A stretch of 20,093 nt of DNA from Stramenopiles sp. TOSAG23-3 (lineage: Eukaryota > Sar): NCBI GenBank assembly GCA_900128585.1, contig LT642383.1, forward strand, positions 1 through 20,093, written 5' to 3'. Numbering within the stretch: position 1 is the stretch's first letter; each line of letters opens with the position of its first letter. Below the pieces are notes generated by a model. It was not told the DNA's origin. It ran no database searches and saw only the letters and a program-made list of their open reading frames with translations. Below, in pieces: positions 1-9,327 of this stretch. The position numbers were made by a program, and so were the translations under genes.

Positions 1-3000
1 TAGCAAATAGGGAGACGAAAAACCTTAGGAAAGCGTCTCGTATTGGCACATCAGTAAAGCCTAGCGATTCATCAAGCGACATTGTTCGCCTTCTCGAAAT
101 ATGGCTCTTGTTTAACCTGGAGTTGGAAATCTTGTGCCCCCCTAATACAGCAAAATGTTCGGAGTCCAAGGACTCTCCTTTCTGAAGACAAAATTTGTTT
201 TCTTCGATAGTCTTACTTTCATCGTAGAATAGGCAATCTACCAAGGCCATTTCTGCATCGTTTTTCTTTTGCACGTTTGAGCACTTTTTTAACCTGGTCA
301 ATAACTTCTTCTTTAAACCGTCTGGTAATCGAGGAAGCGTCGAATCGTTAGTGCAATACAAATCGTCACGGTCGAGATCAATAAAAACTACATCTTCGCA
401 GCCACTAATTAAGTCTTGTTCATCGTGTAAGTCCGCACAAATTCCCATAAAGAACGGAACTGGGGAGTACAAAAAATCAAACGTTGAACGTGGTAGCACA
501 GGTATGTAAATGGCTTGCCAGGAAAAGGGGAATAGTAACGCCCGAAGAGCTTCACCCGCTGGGGTGAGAAGCGACACATTTCTTGAGCACAAAACTACCG
601 ATCGTTCGCACAAAAGCAAACCGATCACTGTAACAACATTTTCTAAAGACAGAAATTCAAATAGGGATTTCATTGATAAATCCAACAAGGGAAGCTCGTT
701 TGGTTCCGGTCTAGAGATGAAAAATGTTTCATCTGCCAAAGTGTACTGGACCCGAGTGTCACCACGCGGCGGCAGGGGCACGTCAAACATAAAGTTAATT
801 ATATACCGTTCCAGAGGAATTGGCGACTCTGCCTTGTAAATTCTGAACAGAGTTGCCAAAAACCGTTTGTAAACATTGAAAAATCCCCAGTGCGAAATAA
901 TACACAAGCATTTTGGGGTATATAGCACTGGGTTCTCGTCCATCGCTTGCAGATTTACCCAGTCAGGAAACTTCGGGGCGGAGCCTTTTGAGTTATCTGA
1001 GCGAAACAGATTCAAAACTTCTATAGAGTCCATTTTATCATAGAAGGTGATGCAGGAGACATACAGCGCGGTGCCCGAGACATCTGTCAGAACAAAATGG
1101 AAGTACGTTGGTGGCGGTGCACTTTCTAACAAACCAACACCGTTTGGAAAGCAAAAGTCTGGCAAAGACTGGTGAAAATTGCATATCCTCGGGTCTTTTT
1201 GGCAAATTGTCTAAACTTTTAAGTTTACCACGCCCTATTACCGTAAAGTAGTCTGCAAATCGAGACGTCCAAGGCAGCTCCTCCGCTTCCTGCGGGTCAA
1301 TATCCGTAGCCGACATGCTTCGTGAATCGCGGCGTAACATTGGGGTAACAGGCGTGCCAGGTCGATTGTTCCACTCTACGATAGACCGTTTCCGGCGAAG
1401 GGAATCACGGCGCCGAGAAGAAATCAAACCCGCTTTTGGTACCACAGATGCGCCCGTTTTCTCCGTCGGCTGAAGTCTCTCAACTTCTTCTTCTACCATA
1501 GCTATTGCCGCATTTGAGCCTTGCTTACTTTCAGTCAATGATTTCAACAAGTACAAGGCGCCATTTAAAATGCTAATCTTTTCTGGTGGCTGTTTTCCGG
1601 ACAAATTATAAGCGTCCCGCGGCAAACCTTCAAATATTTCTTTCCCGAGCGCCTTTGGAAAATCATGCTCAATCGATCCTAACCGAAACAAGGCGAGGGC
1701 CCAATTATTCATAAAAGCAGCAGTGGGCCCCTTTGCCTGCAAGCGCTTGGATGATGACTTACAAAAGGAGACACATGACCCCCACATGAGATCGAATAGC
1801 CTGCGCTGAATGTCCGAGACTCCGACCAACACACCTGTTTGCGGCTCCAATTCTTTCAATGCGTATAGCACGTCTGCCTCAAACGACATCGCGCACGCAT
1901 TGTCGTAAAGGTCAACATCACTAGCCTTGACCCCTGCTTTGTTGTTTGTCGATGGAGCCAGAGACTTCAAAAACAGCTCTCTCCCAAAACTTACGTCCAT
2001 CAAGGACCGTGTCAAAGCTTTGATCGTTGCATCGTAAGTGCAGAAAAACGGCGGTGTCGGCAACATGTCAGTCATTCGGGGAGCCGAGTAACCGATGCGA
2101 ACGTTGGACAGTCTCCTCTTGGCTATTGAGATGAGCACGGTTCCCCATTGTTTGAGTACAGCGCGAGATGTTGCTCGGCTAACCTCTGGAATATTGACAC
2201 GGGTGTGAAACGACAAAGGCTCAACGTACCTTGTCTTGTCCAACTTTGCTGCTAAACAAGGGGCCTCCTCATCACTTAAGTTGTGCTCGAGCACCTTTAT
2301 TGCATTCAAAAAACACTGATCACCCTCATTGAACAGACCTTCCACTTCTTCATTGTCTTCATCGAGCATATTTCCTGTGCGGAGCTTGTGCTCAAGACGC
2401 AACGCTTTCGTGTAGGCCATACCTCCGAAGCGAGTCAGCAGCGCCGGCGATGCTGCGGTCGTTTCCATACTTTGCTTCAACACTTTAATTTTGTTCAAAG
2501 CATGCGCTTTGTCCGCTGAAGCTTGAACGCCTCTCGTCTCACCAACTGCAGAAAGTGTAAGTTGCGGTGCCACACGATCGTCCACCTTATTCGAAGGTAA
2601 CAACGAGTGGGTTTGCCGCGGAAGGTTTTGATTTGAACTGCTCGAATTGACCAAGAGTGTCCTTCCTTCCGATTTTTTTGAGTATACAGTATTCTCCTCG
2701 TTATTTATACGGTTGAATATGTTGTGTATACGGCGTCGCCCCGAAATAGAGTGTTCTTTCTCCTCGCTGTTTGCAGCGTGAAAAAATTCCCGCTTCTGTT
2801 CGACTCGGCGCTGACTCGTCTTCGGGGCATAGAGCCCCATGCCCTGGTTGCTATCGTCTTGGTGTGTATCAGTCAGAGGGGTACTGCGATCAGAGCCTAT
2901 GCGCTGCTGGCGCTCGTACATGTGCAAGTGATCTGCACTCCCCACTCCTCTAGTCTCAAAAAGAACAAGGCAGGAACGCACGAGGGTGTTTGCGCCCTCT

Positions 3001-4312
3001 GGTCGAATGTCGGCTCTCATTTTTGAAAAACACCACGCGGTATGTTGAAAAAAGCTTTTCAAAACGCGAGGCCCAATGTCATCGTATTCAGCTCCTTGCG
3101 AGGAAAGGTCCGGAATTTTATATATTCGGGGGAATGCAATGAGCGCAGCGTGCCCTATAGCAGTCAAGAAGCTGTCGTAGAAGAGTACATGCTTCGTTGT
3201 CCGGAGACTGGACACTTCGTGGCCCATGTTGTCCGCGCCCGAGGAGCACATGATGAATATTGTTGCCAGAACCTTCGGAACCCGTTAAGGGACATCGGTA
3301 GCGTCTTGAACGACCCCTGGTGGTGGGGTTCGTCTTGGCGTGCATAGTAAGCATATATTTTTTTCAACGGCGGGCGAATCTGCTGAAATATTTCCTGCAC
3401 TTCGATATTTTCGACGTGCCCTTGCCGCGCAACCCAGTCGGGGTCCGTCGGCCCGAATGGGACCATGTTTGCGTTGGGCAACAGCTCGTTCAGCAGGAAA
3501 TGGCCCAATGCCCTTTCGGGCGCAGCAACACTGGGGTAGAAATAGCGAGTGGCGAGATGGGCCAGGGCATCCAAAAACTGGTCGAAGGACATGTGCGCAC
3601 TCGAGATCGGTTTATTTTGATCAAAAATAACTTCCATGATGTTCCGAGAAAAGCCGTGCTTGCGATACAGCCCACAGTCCGCCCCCAGCTTGGTAAACGA
3701 CCGAGACCGCATGCACAGTTCTTTCGGGTCGCCAGCCAGGCAGTAAAATGCAAAGATGCGCCACAACTCCGCCATATAGTCCTCGTGCAGCGCCTCATTC
3801 GGGGCTTTCCTCGCCGTTTGTGTCAGGTACGAAAAAGACGCCTCGCGCTGCGAACGCCCGTCCGTTACGTCCAGTTGTTTGGGCGACCCACCGTGGTTCT
3901 GCTTGTATCGCAATACAACCCCCCGCATGGCATCTACTAGTTTTGAACGTAGGAGGTACAGCACGCGACCCGCGACGGGCCACTCTTTGCCTTCTTTGTT
4001 CACCAAAACAACGCTTTGCGATTTTATTGCACCGCGCGAAATGTTCCAGTGGCCCGTGGCTTCAAACAGCAGCTGTGCGAAAGTGTACTGATCGTTTGGA
4101 ACGGAAAAGTGTTCACTCGGCAGCAGTTGGAGCATATCTTCGTTTGAAATGTCCACATTATTACTCATGTCGTAAAACACTTGAACGACCACTCCTGAAT
4201 CACTGTCCAAACCGGAAGATTGCGGCAGCTGGCCGGGACCACGTTCCTCTTTCGTTTCCATATAATCTATACCGCCAGCACGTTGTTGCCCGGATTCCTG
4301 ACCGTGGAGCAT
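1..4312 (-). CDS. p25-alpha-like / helical-repeat / DENN-domain protein, 3'-partial, two frame breaks
   Basis: This is read as one gene carried by three successive minus-strand frames: 4312 to about 3250, about 3215 to about 1200, and 1210 to the window edge. The first part has a p25-alpha-like segment at about residues 183-260 (RSFTKLGADCGLYRKHG, then MSFDQFLDALAHLATRYF). A second, weaker repeat crosses into the next frame (MSLNGFRRFWQQY, later FYDSFLTAIGHAALIAF). The middle has a low-complexity linker and a helical TPR-like stretch (FMNNWALALFRLGSI). The uDENN begins with FADYFTVIG near 1260 and resumes as LPDFCFPNGVGLLES in the third frame. The cDENN follows (CLCIISHWGFFNVYKRFL, PLLDLSMKSLFEFL, TFDFLYSPVPFFMGI, VVFIDLDRDDLY), and the dDENN begins as VPIRDAFLRFFVSLF at the edge. 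DENN proteins typically act as GDP-GTP exchange factors for Rab GTPases on membranes; p25-alpha relates to the tubulin-binding TPPP family. The start is ATG 4312 (A at -3), with ATG 4261 as alternative. The breaks could be tiny introns, sequence errors or decay. Domain calls are strong; the single-gene reading is likely. Confidence 0.8.
1038..1210 (-). other. Second frame break, inside the uDENN domain
   Basis: The frame carrying FADYFTVIGRGKLKSLDNLP runs on as unrelated sequence to a stop at 1038. The DENN sequence resumes in another frame, open from 1210 after a TAG at 1213-1211. Dropping one base from the T5 run at 1196-1200 (A5 on the coding strand) gives DNLPKDPRICNFHQSLPDFC without a gap. 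A GT-AG segment at 1228-1195 (34 nt, donor GTAAAC) also restores the frame, joining VIGR to DPRICNF. Both products fit a uDENN domain, and the sequence alone does not decide between them. Confidence 0.65.
3164..3284 (-). other. First frame break in the p25-alpha/DENN gene
   Basis: The upstream frame stays open down to 3164, and the downstream frame is open only from 3284 because of a TAA at 3287-3285. The p25-like sequence passes from one frame to the other inside this overlap. A GT-AG segment at 3249-3215 is 35 nt long; removing it joins WQQYSS to LSSLRTTKHVLFYDSF in frame. There is no homopolymer longer than three bases here, so a simple run-length error is less obvious than at the second break. 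A lost base or a real mutation remains possible. Confidence 0.6.
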
Positions 4313-4899
4313 GCTTCAAGTGCAATAGCAGCCAAGTTAACCAACAATATAAATATAAAAGAAGACCAAATCTATAAATTCCTAACAATTGCTTAGCAAT
4401 GGTCTTGTAATAAGTGACCAAATTGATTTTTTGCTTTTTTCCAAATGTATATTACTTAACAAACTAAACTATCCATTTCATCATTTTTTTTGGTACTCGT
4501 CAAGTATTTGTTTTTTTTATATTCTACTAATTAATAATTACGTAAATAATATAAGTTGAAAAATGAAGAAGAGAGAAGAAGAAGAGAGATAGAAGGAACG
4601 AAGAAGAGAATTAAAAAAAATAATATAATAATAACAACACAACAGGCAACACACAGTCATCATCAGCTCAGGAGGACTGATATTTGTAGCATAGCAGGCT
4701 CACATCAATCACTTCTTCATCAGGGAAGGAGAAGAAGAAGGATCTCAAGAAGAAAAAAATTCTATTATCGAGGAGTCGAGAAGGGCCCACAAGTTACAAC
4801 TACAATTACAATTTAGTACCGTTTGGACTTTAGGATAGGTATAACAAACCACGGATTGCAAGAGAATTATACACAAACGAATTTGTTTTGTGGTCGTCG
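4313..4899. promoter_or_regulatory. Divergent 5' spacer with purine tract
   Basis: This AT-rich spacer lies between the start codons of the leftward p25/DENN gene and the rightward secreted-protein gene, so it should hold both promoters. It contains AT-rich TATA-like sequence at about 4345-4360, a small hairpin (ATTGC-tta-GCAAT) at 4387-4399, T-rich runs at 4430-4520, a GA-rich purine tract at about 4559-4611 on the plus strand, and a second shorter one at 4721-4758. I see no supported gene in it. The open frame at 4556-4816 is the low-complexity tract read through. Confidence 0.55.
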
Positions 4900-6060
4900 A
4901 TGATTTATATGTGGGGCTTGCTGTGTTGCAGCGCTTTGTTTCTGGTCGCCGTCAGCGGCTTGGGGGATTCTGGCAGATTGTTTTCCCTATTTGTCTACCA
5001 CGAAAAGTCGTTGCAATCATCAGGTTACAAAAACTGGGACGCACTTGGGTGCGGTGTTTTCACAAACTCTCAAAAAAATGCAGAGTTTGTTTCATTTTTT
5101 CTTGATCAGGAAAACAGCGTCGGAGAGCTGGTCCTCGACATAGTCCCTCTGTATAAAAATTTTGACACTGGAATTGGGCTGTACGACAACATTGTACGAA
5201 ACGCTTCGAACGGCAACATCAAGCTAAGGTTGCTAGAGTCAAACCTTATTCCGGGCGACTCGTGCCACGACAATTGCCCAGGCACGTGCAGTGCCGCCCC
5301 AAAGTCGACGAACGATAGCTGCACACCTACGTATATGGATATGTTTCACTTTACTGCCGAAAAAATTATTCGGCGCTACCCGGACGTTTCTTTCGGGGTG
5401 AACTATGACATTGAGCAAACTGACGGTGGGGAGTACACCGAAGTGTTTTCTGCTTTGGTGTCCAAACGGAATGCATTTGTGCAGTCGATCGAGGAAAAAA
5501 ATTTGAATTTTTCAGGAGTCGACGTGGTTCGCCCTGTTGTGAAAGGTTACAACGGGTTTCGACAATGGATATCCAACGTTTCTACGATCAACCACATGCA
5601 GTATTTTACGCCCTTGCGCGATAGCTGGGACCGTCCCGACGGGCCAATTTTATCGACCGATCCAAGCGCTGGCAGCATAAAGGAGGAGATAGCTTACTGC
5701 AGCAGCGCGGAGAGCTGCAAAGTCCAAGTCGGTTTTGAGACTAGTGCGGAGGATCCAGATTGCAAAACGTACAAGCGTTGCCAGACTTCGTTTGTGTGGG
5801 GCGGCGGTCTGGCGAATGGGACAGGCCTGGCAGACTGGGTATTGAACGATTTAGCCCCTTTCATGCTAAAGAATTCTATTGATATTCGAGGAAGTGGTTT
5901 TGCATCCCCTCCATTTTTCATCGAGCACCATGCAAGCTTTATGGCATACCAAAAAAATTCTAAAGCTGGCGACTTGCCAGCGACGGGGTGTTTCAGGGAA
6001 GAGGAGGGCTGTTCAACGTGCTGCCCGAACCAGAAGCACAAGAAAATGTGTTCAGATTGA
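4900..6060 (+). CDS. Secreted protein, possibly a TIM-barrel enzyme, family not recognised
   Basis: The protein has 386 residues from ATG 4900. The open frame extends upstream to a TTG at 4888, but a eukaryotic start should be this ATG or the one at 4909; both have T at -3, a weak context. A hydrophobic signal peptide covers about residues 1-20 (GLLCCSALFLVAVSG), so the protein enters the secretory pathway. Several N-glycosylation sequons are present (near residues 101, 138, 203, 226 and 306). Short hydrophobic stretches ending in acidic or aromatic residues (SFGVNYDIE at about 164-172, MQYFTPLRDSW, VQVGFETS at about 275-282, SFVWGG) suggest the strands of a (beta/alpha)8 barrel, with Glu172 and Glu280 placed as in glycoside hydrolases. 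This is fold-level inference, not a family match. The C-terminus is Cys-rich (five Cys in about the last 23 residues). It converges with the small secreted-protein gene. Confidence 0.85.
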   Translation: MIYMWGLLCCSALFLVAVSGLGDSGRLFSLFVYHEKSLQSSGYKNWDALGCGVFTNSQKNAEFVSFFLDQENSVGELVLDIVPLYKNFDTGIGLYDNIVRNASNGNIKLRLLESNLIPGDSCHDNCPGTCSAAPKSTNDSCTPTYMDMFHFTAEKIIRRYPDVSFGVNYDIEQTDGGEYTEVFSALVSKRNAFVQSIEEKNLNFSGVDVVRPVVKGYNGFRQWISNVSTINHMQYFTPLRDSWDRPDGPILSTDPSAGSIKEEIAYCSSAESCKVQVGFETSAEDPDCKTYKRCQTSFVWGGGLANGTGLADWVLNDLAPFMLKNSIDIRGSGFASPPFFIEHHASFMAYQKNSKAGDLPATGCFREEEGCSTCCPNQKHKKMCSD

Positions 6061-6476
6061 AGGGAGAGGGACAAAAACATTTTTTGTATTAAAAATTTCT
6101 TTAAACATGAAAAATTGGCTGTTGTTTAAGTCGAACTGATCTCTGCTGTTGTGAAAACTGGCTCTGTTATTTGAGTCAATTAAAAAATTAAAAATGTATA
6201 CTGCGAACTGATCTGTACTGTTGTGATTTTATTAATCAATATATCCTTGTCACTTAGTCTTGACTAATCATTTTCATGTGTGTACTCCATTTGCATGATC
6301 CGAATCAGTGTGCGGAATTGCGTCGATGTCAAAAGAGACCCATAATCAACTTCCATTAATTTAACTCTTGACGAATTTAACAATTAAAGTTTACGATTCG
6401 GGCAATTAAAAACAAAAAATTGGCTGTGTTATTTAAGTATGTTCAAAATTAAAATTTTTTTACAAACGTTTTGTTT
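6061..6476. repeat. Convergent 3' spacer with repeat copies
   Basis: This AT-rich spacer lies between two facing stop codons. It holds three plus-strand copies of the repeat core: 6111-6131 (AAAATTGGCTGTTGTTTAAG), a diverged one at about 6154-6177, and 6415-6439 with a GT insertion (TGGCTGTGTTATTTAAGTA). It also holds two copies of CGAACTGATCTCTGCTGTTG at 6132 and 6204, differing at two positions over 23 nt. A palindrome TTAGTC-TT-GACTAA lies at 6254-6267. It probably contains both 3' UTRs and polyadenylation sites. No gene is visible. Confidence 0.7.
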
Positions 6477-7088
6477 TCACAAGTAGGATTTCTGCTTCAC
6501 AGTAAAAGTCATTTTGAAGCGATCTTCGAATAAAAACTTTTCATTAGTGGGTCCAAAGTTATACACTTTATTTTTCTGCTCATACTTTTGTTTCAGGTTC
6601 TCCATCTCCTTCTCACCTGCTGTCGGCAATTCGTCCAACTCCTCGGCCGTCATCGTCAACTTTTCTAACTTCTTTTTTTCCGGAACAGTCGTAGCTCCAT
6701 CTTTGGTTTCTACCTGCCCCAGAATACTGTAAGTGTGGTTTATGGACGCCGGTAGCGCGATAACCTTGTATGTTTTCTTCATTGCCTTTTCTCCTTTCTC
6801 CCAGCAAAGGACATTTGGCGTTTTATAAAAATCAAATTCTCTGTCAGTCGCAAGAGAATTGTTACTCTTATGTATCACTTTGACGTACAAACACACTGTA
6901 TCGGCAAGTATCCCGTTCGGGTCGATTTTCAGTTCCGGGATATAATCTACAGCTACGGTATCTCCAACCTCTACTTGGTCACTGTAGTTTTCCGGAACTT
7001 CAACATCTTGTTGATTTCCAGCCTTCGCCACGACCTGGACAGATAGTAAGGCCAATACGAACAGAAAGCCATTGGATGGTGCCATCAT
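6477..7088 (-). CDS. Small secreted protein, unrecognised
   Basis: The protein has 203 residues, with ATG at 7088 (a second Met follows at once) and TGA at 6479-6477. Residues 1-22 form a clear signal peptide (basic-poor start, FLFVLALLSVQVV core, cleavage near AKAG), and no later membrane segment is present, so it is probably exported or lumenal. The first half is beta-like, with a VEVGDTVAVDY stretch at 39-49 and two cysteines (66 and 95) that could form one disulphide. The second half is Lys/Glu-rich and probably helical (about 136-175). N-glycosylation sequons occur at 34, 76 and 117. I do not recognise the family. A resemblance of the VxxGDxV stretch to the lumenal part of TM9SF proteins is too short to use. 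The gene diverges from the PDZ gene and converges with the other secreted-protein gene. Confidence 0.8.
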   Translation of the reverse strand: MMAPSNGFLFVLALLSVQVVAKAGNQQDVEVPENYSDQVEVGDTVAVDYIPELKIDPNGILADTVCLYVKVIHKSNNSLATDREFDFYKTPNVLCWEKGEKAMKKTYKVIALPASINHTYSILGQVETKDGATTVPEKKKLEKLTMTAEELDELPTAGEKEMENLKQKYEQKNKVYNFGPTNEKFLFEDRFKMTFTVKQKSYL

Positions 7089-7836
7089 TGTTTTTAGTCC
7101 CGGACAAAATAGCTAATATTTGATGATCCCTATATTACCGATCCAATTCTTCAAAATATGCAATTCATTCAAGTTTATAATTCATAATGGGGTGTGATTC
7201 TAATGAATGTTTATAAAATATTTAATAAAGGACAAATGAAATAATAGTTGATAAAAAAAATCAATCCGTTTTATTATATATTCTACTAACCACCAAGGTA
7301 ATAACGAACTCTCTAAAATAATTTTATATTTTAATATAAAACTATGTATTATTCGTATATTATTAGTAGAAGAGGCGTAAAATAGACGACTCTATTATAT
7401 AATAAAAAGAGAAAGAAGAAGAGAATAGAGGAGACGACGAAGGAAGAACGAAGAAACAAGGAGCGGAGAGCGGAGGAGGAGAAGAATATTACAATATTTT
7501 ATAATAATATATAATTATTATGGATTTAATAAAAAAAATAATAATAATACGACGGCGGCGGAGGCAGGACAAATAATTTACGTATTATTATCTTCTTATA
7601 TAATTTGGTATATAGCTTAGACTATTATGATGAATTTTTGGGTGTAGAGTAGAGGTAGTTCATTGCGCATATATATTAAATAAGAGATATAATAAATACA
7701 ACCTCAAAGAAAAAACATACAAAATTAGAAGAGGATTTCTACACCATTGTACCGTTTCTGCTGCACAAGTTAAGCCAAAAAGGTTGATCTTTTGTGTTTG
7801 GATTTTCTGCGTCCACCCCAGACCATAGGATATACA
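7089..7836. promoter_or_regulatory. Divergent 5' spacer with purine tract and palindromes
   Basis: This is the longest fully visible spacer (748 nt) and it is very AT-rich. It contains a 9-bp-arm palindrome (TTTTATATT-TT-AATATAAAA) at 7322-7341, a GA-rich purine tract on the plus strand at about 7404-7488, AT repeats at 7490-7550, a short CGG/CGA-rich patch at about 7548-7566, and TAGACTA at 7618-7624. The 13-mer CTTTTGTGTTTGG at 7789-7801 recurs at 11078-11090 before the channel gene. The spacer presumably holds the promoters of the small secreted protein (leftward) and the PDZ protein (rightward). No gene is visible. Confidence 0.55.
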
Positions 7837-9327
7837 ATGGAGTACGAATTTACGTTCCACGATAGTTTTCTTGGGATACAAGTGGGGAGCGACGAGGTGG
7901 AGGCAGAGGAGTTGACAGGGAAATCTTCTGACAAACAGGGAAATGTCGCAAGGCGAGGTATACTTGTAACAAACCTTTTTCCTCGCCCAGACGGGGAGCA
8001 CAGTGCAGCCCAGCTGTCGGGAATAATTTCTGCAGGGGACCGTATTACAGCTGTGAATGGCCAGTCTGTACGCGGTTTACCGTTCGAAGAGGCGAAAAGA
8101 GTACTGGAAGGTATGACAACTCGCCCTTGCGTTATTTCTTTCCAAAGTTCGGCTTCGTCCCCAAATAGAAAAATTGGGCGGGAAAAGTTCAAGTCGCGCT
8201 TTCGAAGTAGGAGAAAAACTTCGATATTGAGGGAGATAAACAGCCTTAGCGAAATTTTACAGTCTGAAAAGAGTAAGTCTTTCAACGACGCGAGGGGACG
8301 ACTGACCTCTTTGGAGACTCAGATCACCGCAATAAAGAAGACCATACAGATAGTCAAAGAAGACACCGCCAGTAGCGAGGACGAGTCGCTGAAAATGAAA
8401 GAAAGTGCTGCCATGGCATTAGAGCAACTGGGTAAGCAGATAAAGCCCCTCCAGTCTCAGAAGAAGCTTTTGGTGAAAGAGATTCATTCTCAAAGACGGG
8501 CATTGCAGGAACGAAAACGGGGTGCGGACTTGTACCGGCACGCCATCGTTGGAATAGAGGCAGACATCAGCAAATCGCGCGCCGTAAAAGTATCGAATAA
8601 GGGCAGAGAAGGGGACAGGCAGAGGGCGCTGCAGACGTCATTGTTGAACATCATGCAGCGCAGAGACGAGCTAAAGGAGATCGCGCAGCTGTCCCATCAA
8701 ATTTTCAAGGAACACGCAGCGGCGATGCAATATATCGACGCGCTGGAAACGTCTTTTTCTAGCTTTCGCTCGGACGGTACTCCAACATCTGACAATAGAA
8801 GGTCTTCTACCTCTTCCAACCAAAGCGACTCTTCCCCCTCCAGGTTCTCTCGATTGTTTTCAAGGAGAAGGAAATCGGCAGAAAATGACAAGAACCGTCC
8901 ATTCAAAGACAACGAGGTAGAAACGATTATAGAAACTATCTGCAATAAGTTGCAAGGGTGCCCAGATCTGGCGCGATACATAGACCGCGCGCGTGGAATA
9001 GTGAACAGCGCCAAGTCAACAATATTCCCAGCCCACCGTATTCTGTCGGCAATGAAACAAAGAAACGAGGTACCAGAAGATTTTGACGTGGCGGTCACTT
9101 TGCTTAATTACTCTGTACAGTTGCTAGAAGAGAATGCAAACTTGTTTCTCCACTTCTGTGCTCAAAAGATGGCCGGGGTGAGGGTGAAAGAGTTCATTCA
9201 GTTAACTTCGGGCAGGCTAGAAAATCTTGCAGAAGGGCCTTACTCAAGTCGCCTCAATATGGTGTCCAAAGCCTCCATTAAGAAAAATTTCAAACATTTG
9301 TCCAGCAGTGCTCGCGATTTCTTTTGA
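7837..9327 (+). CDS. PDZ-domain coiled-coil protein
   Basis: The protein has 496 residues from ATG 7837 (A at -3, G at +4). The open frame extends 15 codons further upstream only by using a TTG. Residues 1-103 form a PDZ domain: the ligand-binding loop motif FLGIQVG near 11-17, then SGIISAGDRITAVNGQSV (61-78), and EEAKRVLEGM, with a closing strand PCVISF. A basic stretch follows (about 110-127), then long Lys/Glu/Gln-rich helices likely to form coiled coils (about 130-305), a Ser/Arg-rich linker (310-350), and a second helical region (355-485). PDZ domains bind C-terminal peptides of partner proteins, so this is probably a scaffold or adaptor. No signal peptide or membrane segment is seen. 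The partner is unknown; the polycystin-type channel two genes away ends in EDSW, which is not a classical PDZ ligand. The family beyond the PDZ domain is not recognised. Confidence 0.85.
   Translation: MEYEFTFHDSFLGIQVGSDEVEAEELTGKSSDKQGNVARRGILVTNLFPRPDGEHSAAQLSGIISAGDRITAVNGQSVRGLPFEEAKRVLEGMTTRPCVISFQSSASSPNRKIGREKFKSRFRSRRKTSILREINSLSEILQSEKSKSFNDARGRLTSLETQITAIKKTIQIVKEDTASSEDESLKMKESAAMALEQLGKQIKPLQSQKKLLVKEIHSQRRALQERKRGADLYRHAIVGIEADISKSRAVKVSNKGREGDRQRALQTSLLNIMQRRDELKEIAQLSHQIFKEHAAAMQYIDALETSFSSFRSDGTPTSDNRRSSTSSNQSDSSPSRFSRLFSRRRKSAENDKNRPFKDNEVETIIETICNKLQGCPDLARYIDRARGIVNSAKSTIFPAHRILSAMKQRNEVPEDFDVAVTLLNYSVQLLEENANLFLHFCAQKMAGVRVKEFIQLTSGRLENLAEGPYSSRLNMVSKASIKKNFKHLSSSARDFF

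Noticed and set aside
510-839. Plus-strand open frame of 109 codons
   Set aside because: It is antisense to a clear cDENN domain, and its translation is low-complexity with no recognisable motif.
3320-4377. Overlapping plus-strand open frames of up to 209 codons
   Set aside because: They are shadows of the p25-alpha-like coding region on the minus strand and look like reverse-frame translations rich in Arg and Pro.
4556-4816. Plus-strand frame of 86 codons
   Set aside because: It is the GA-rich purine tract and neighbouring AT repeats read through, giving Lys/Arg/Glu/Ile runs; low-complexity spacer, not a gene.
4888-4899. TTG start for the secreted protein
   Set aside because: Eukaryotic initiation at TTG is unlikely and an in-frame ATG follows at 4900; the signal peptide needs no extra residues.
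7792-7836. Upstream TTG start for the PDZ protein
   Set aside because: The ATG at 7837 has a good context (A at -3, G at +4) and sits just before the PDZ domain; the 15 upstream codons show no domain.
7770-8285. Minus-strand frame of 171 codons
   Set aside because: It lies antisense to the PDZ domain, whose plus-strand sequence is clear.
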